DNA from: JAAYZB01 sp035379945
Lineage (GTDB): Bacteria > Bacillota_I > Bacilli_A > Izemoplasmatales > Hujiaoplasmataceae
Length of the DNA: 64,000 nucleotides
Reading direction: 5' to 3'
Assembly (NCBI GenBank): GCA_035379945.1
Contig: DAOSWG010000008.1
Coordinates: forward strand, 1-64,000
In this document: piece by piece, positions 61,323 to 64,000 of the stretch
Layout of the letters: the number at the start of each line of letters is the position of its first letter
How positions within the stretch are numbered: the stretch's first letter is position 1
Notes under the pieces: generated by a model
What the model was told of the DNA's origin: nothing
The model's input: only the letters and a program-made list of their open reading frames with translations
The model's database searches: none
Translations under genes and position numbers: made by a program

Positions 61323-63440
61323 GTGATCAAGCAAATCGTTAAAAGAGACCAATCAGTAGTACCGTTCAGAAGAGAAAAAATCGTTCTTGCCATTTTTAAG
61401 GCAGCGAGTTCGGTTGGCGGCTCCGATTTTGCCAAATCGGAAGAGTTGGCCGCCGAAGTCGTTGGCATGGCAGAAGCTAAATATCCAAACGGTATTGCCG
61501 ATGTCGAAGGGATCCAGGATCTCGTCGAAAAAGTCTTGATTGAAAACGGCCACGCCAAAACTGCCAAAGCATTCATACTTTACCGGGAAAAACGTCGGGC
61601 ATCCAGAGAATCAAATGCTCTAATCGGTGCCACAATCGATATGTTTACGGAATATTTGAACGACCGGGATTGGCAAATCAACGAGAATGCCAATACCCAG
61701 AAATCAATAAACGGACTGAATAATTATGTTCGTGAAGAATTCACGAAGAACTATTGGCTGCACGAAATATATCCTGAAGATATCCGCAACTCCCATATTC
61801 AAGGAGATATCCATATCCATGATCTGGGGTTTTTCGGTCCTTATTGTGCTGGTTGGGATTTAAGACAAATAATCACCAACGGGTTTGGCGGAGTTTCCAA
61901 CAAAGTCGAATCAAGCCCTCCCAAACATCTTCGTTCCTTGCTGGGGCAAATCATCAACTCCACTTTTACAACTCAGGGAGAAACCGCAGGCGCCCAAGCT
62001 TGGTCTTCTTTCGACACATATCTGGCTCCGTATGTCAGATACGACAATCTTGATTACAAACAGGTTCGTCAAGCCATCCAGGAATTCATATTCAATCTCA
62101 ACGTTCCGACCAGAGTCGGATTCCAATGTCCGTTCTCCAATCTCACGTTCGATATCATACCACCAAAGACCATGAGAGACCAAAACGCGATTTACGCCGG
62201 TCAGCTTATGCCGGAAACCTACGGCGATTTCCAAGCCGAGATGGACACCATCAATCTGGCATTTTGCGATGTCATGATGGAAGGCGATGCCAAGGGACGG
62301 GTTTTCACTTTCCCGATTCCCACGATCAACGTCACCAAGGATTTCAATTGGAACAGTCCGGTCGTTGAGAAATACATGGAAATAACCGCTAAATACGGAA
62401 TTCCTTATTTCTCCAATTACATCAATTCCGATCTTTCTCCGGAAGACGCCCTATCAATGTGTTGTCGTCTCAGACTCAACACATCGGAACTCCGCAAACG
62501 CGGCGGTGGTCTTTTCGGTTCCAATCCTCTGACCGGTTCTATCGGCGTTGTCACCGTCAATCTTCCAAGACTCGCCTATCTTTCCCGTTCCGAATCTGAA
62601 TTTTTCACAAGGCTTTGGGAAACCATGAATATCGCCAAGAAAAGTCTGGAAATCAAACGAAATATCATCGAGGAACAAACAGATAACGGACTCTATCCGT
62701 ACAGCCGCAATTACCTCAAAGATGTCAAACTGAAAAGCGGATCTTACTGGTTTAACCATTTCAATACCATCGGCTTGATCGGCATGAATGAAGCTGCAAT
62801 GAACCTTTATGGAAAAGAAGTCGATCTGACAACCGAAAAAGGGCAAGACTTCGCTTTCAGAACCATCGAATACATGCGCGATGTCATTAAGGATATCCAA
62901 GAAGAAACCGGTCATTATTACAATCTGGAAGCGACGCCGGCCGAAGGAACCAGTTATCGCCTTGCCAAACATGACAAAGAAAGATTCCCGGACATCATCA
63001 CTGCCGGCAAAGACACGCCATATTACACCAATTCCAGCCAGCTTCCGGTAGGATTCACCGATGACATCTTTGAAACTCTCGATTTGCAGGACAAACTCCA
63101 GTCGATGTATACCGGCGGCACCGTTCTCCATCTATATCTCGGCGAAAGAGTCAAAGATACGGAAACAACGAAGAATCTGATCCGCAAGGTATTTGAAAAT
63201 TACAAACTTCCATATATCTCGCTCACTCCGACCTTCTCCGTATGTAATGACCACGGATACATTTCCGGCGAACACTTCAACTGCCCGACTTGCGGCAAAC
63301 CGGCCGAGGTCTACACAAGAGTCGTCGGATATCTTCGCCCGGTTCAAAACTTCAACAAAGGAAAACGAGCCGAATATGCGGATCGCGTGAAATACGTAAT
63401 CCGAAACGAAAAAACGGCGGAAGAGGATCGCAAAGCATGA
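61323..63440 (+). CDS. nrdD: Anaerobic ribonucleoside-triphosphate reductase (class III)
   Basis: A glycyl-radical enzyme that makes deoxyribonucleotides under anaerobic conditions (EC 1.1.98.6). Of about 705 residues, the first 95 form an ATP-cone (VKRDQSVVPFRREKIVLAIF). The barrel has FQCPFSNLTFD and CCRLRLN with the active-site Cys. A zinc site (CNDHGYISGEHFNCPTCGK) and the glycyl-radical loop RVVGYLRPVQNFNKGK close the protein. GTG 61323 has GGAGGGG six bases upstream; a TTG five codons earlier lies in that site. It overlaps nrdG by four bases. Confidence 0.96.
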   Translation: MIKQIVKRDQSVVPFRREKIVLAIFKAASSVGGSDFAKSEELAAEVVGMAEAKYPNGIADVEGIQDLVEKVLIENGHAKTAKAFILYREKRRASRESNALIGATIDMFTEYLNDRDWQINENANTQKSINGLNNYVREEFTKNYWLHEIYPEDIRNSHIQGDIHIHDLGFFGPYCAGWDLRQIITNGFGGVSNKVESSPPKHLRSLLGQIINSTFTTQGETAGAQAWSSFDTYLAPYVRYDNLDYKQVRQAIQEFIFNLNVPTRVGFQCPFSNLTFDIIPPKTMRDQNAIYAGQLMPETYGDFQAEMDTINLAFCDVMMEGDAKGRVFTFPIPTINVTKDFNWNSPVVEKYMEITAKYGIPYFSNYINSDLSPEDALSMCCRLRLNTSELRKRGGGLFGSNPLTGSIGVVTVNLPRLAYLSRSESEFFTRLWETMNIAKKSLEIKRNIIEEQTDNGLYPYSRNYLKDVKLKSGSYWFNHFNTIGLIGMNEAAMNLYGKEVDLTTEKGQDFAFRTIEYMRDVIKDIQEETGHYYNLEATPAEGTSYRLAKHDKERFPDIITAGKDTPYYTNSSQLPVGFTDDIFETLDLQDKLQSMYTGGTVLHLYLGERVKDTETTKNLIRKVFENYKLPYISLTPTFSVCNDHGYISGEHFNCPTCGKPAEVYTRVVGYLRPVQNFNKGKRAEYADRVKYVIRNEKTAEEDRKA

Positions 63441-64000
63441 TATTTGCCGGAATCGCCAAAACGTCATTGGTGGATTTCCCCGGAAAAATAGCCACCGTGC
63501 TCTTCACACCAGGATGCGACTACGACTGTTTCTATTGTCACAACCGATCGTTGATCGAGGATTTCCAGGACATTGTTCCCAATGAAGAAATCGAAGAATT
63601 CTTGACCAAAAGAGTTGGCCTGGTCGACGGCGTAGTGATCACCGGAGGCGAACCCACACTACATAGCGATCTCATATCTTACATGATCAAACTCAAAGGA
63701 ATGGGTTATCTAACCAAACTCGATACCAACGGATCGCATCCGGAGATTGTCGAAAAATGCATTGAGGCCAAAGCAGTAGACTACTATGCCGTCGATTACA
63801 AAGCTCCCAAGGACAGATACAAGGAAATATGCCGGGGCGAAAGCGATGCCGACGTTGTGCTTCAGACTATCTCCCTGCTTTTATCGGCCAATCAGGATTT
63901 CGAAGTAAGGACCACCGTCATCCCGCAATTGACGCTGGAGGATCTTATCACAATGGCGGAAGAGTTGCCATTGGTGCCAAAATACACTTTGAATCCTTAT
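63437..64000 (+). CDS. nrdG: Anaerobic RNR-activating protein (radical SAM), partial
   Basis: It uses SAM to make the glycyl radical on NrdD. The visible 188 residues include IAKTSLVDFPGKIATVLFTP, the cluster motif CDYDCFYC, and ITGGEPT. This is the NrdG2 type, which has a longer barrel than the short NrdG. The gene runs off the window end. The ATG overlaps the nrdD stop (ATGA). Confidence 0.93.
   Translation, partial: MIFAGIAKTSLVDFPGKIATVLFTPGCDYDCFYCHNRSLIEDFQDIVPNEEIEEFLTKRVGLVDGVVITGGEPTLHSDLISYMIKLKGMGYLTKLDTNGSHPEIVEKCIEAKAVDYYAVDYKAPKDRYKEICRGESDADVVLQTISLLLSANQDFEVRTTVIPQLTLEDLITMAEELPLVPKYTLNPY

Noticed and set aside
1..64000. CRISPR array or Cas genes
   Set aside because: No set of regularly spaced 25-40 bp repeats and no Cas-like protein were found.

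Overview
The window looks like the chromosome of an anaerobic, moderately low-GC Gram-positive-type bacterium (Bacillota, or a relative on the Erysipelotrichia / Acholeplasma / Izemoplasma side). This placement is inferred from gene content: a bacterial V-type ATPase operon, class III ribonucleotide reductase (nrdD-nrdG), oxygen-sensitive L-serine dehydratase, an EFR1-type ferredoxin, dnaE next to pfkA, and a ytxK-like gene next to ackA. TGA is used as a stop, and strong GGAGG-type ribosome sites precede most genes, often with TTG or GTG starts. No species can be named from the sequence alone.

Region 1 (1 to about 22,046) is an AT-rich mobile element of prophage/ICE character whose left end lies outside the window. 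Almost all genes are on the minus strand. Read from right to left it holds: a large serine recombinase at the right edge; a small protein; two divergent XRE regulators (the likely immunity switch); a tyrosine recombinase; a BRO/antirepressor; an excisionase-like HTH protein; a DUF4373 replication-type protein; a type I restriction-modification system (hsdM-hsdS-hsdR) with two GIY-YIG proteins; then a terminase-small-subunit-like gene, a ParB-DNA methyltransferase fusion, two DUF6329 paralogues, a possible papain-like protein, a phage-type S-adenosylmethionine synthetase and an HNH endonuclease. At the far left are two unrecognised genes and a decayed IS30 transposase end. No capsid, portal or tail genes are visible, so the phage part is either truncated or continues outside the window. 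A 44-bp repeat brackets the block with the replication protein and the restriction system.

Region 2 (about 22.1 to 46.5 kb) is housekeeping DNA of higher GC: L-serine dehydratase with a 23S rRNA uridine methyltransferase; a small stress-type operon (unknown membrane protein, two 43-residue proteins, DUF2089, SHOCT-like protein, efflux MFS); vanZ-like and uvrB; a B12-binding radical SAM protein and an EFR1 ferredoxin on the plus strand; dnaE-pfkA; a surface protein with repeats; a ytxK-like methylase with ackA; yidD; an AbrB-type regulator with an ABC exporter; a four-tRNA cluster (His, Gln, Lys, Leu); degV; and an EF-G-like GTPase.

Region 3 (46.7 to 64.0 kb) holds a GNAT-GrpB fusion, tRNA-Trp, a ten-gene V-type ATPase operon with one strong promoter, an HMA metal-binding protein, a 7TM diguanylate cyclase, an MFS permease and nrdD-nrdG (nrdG cut by the window end). 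The most unusual core feature is a second, soluble copy of the cytoplasmic half of V-ATPase subunit I directly upstream of the full-length one.
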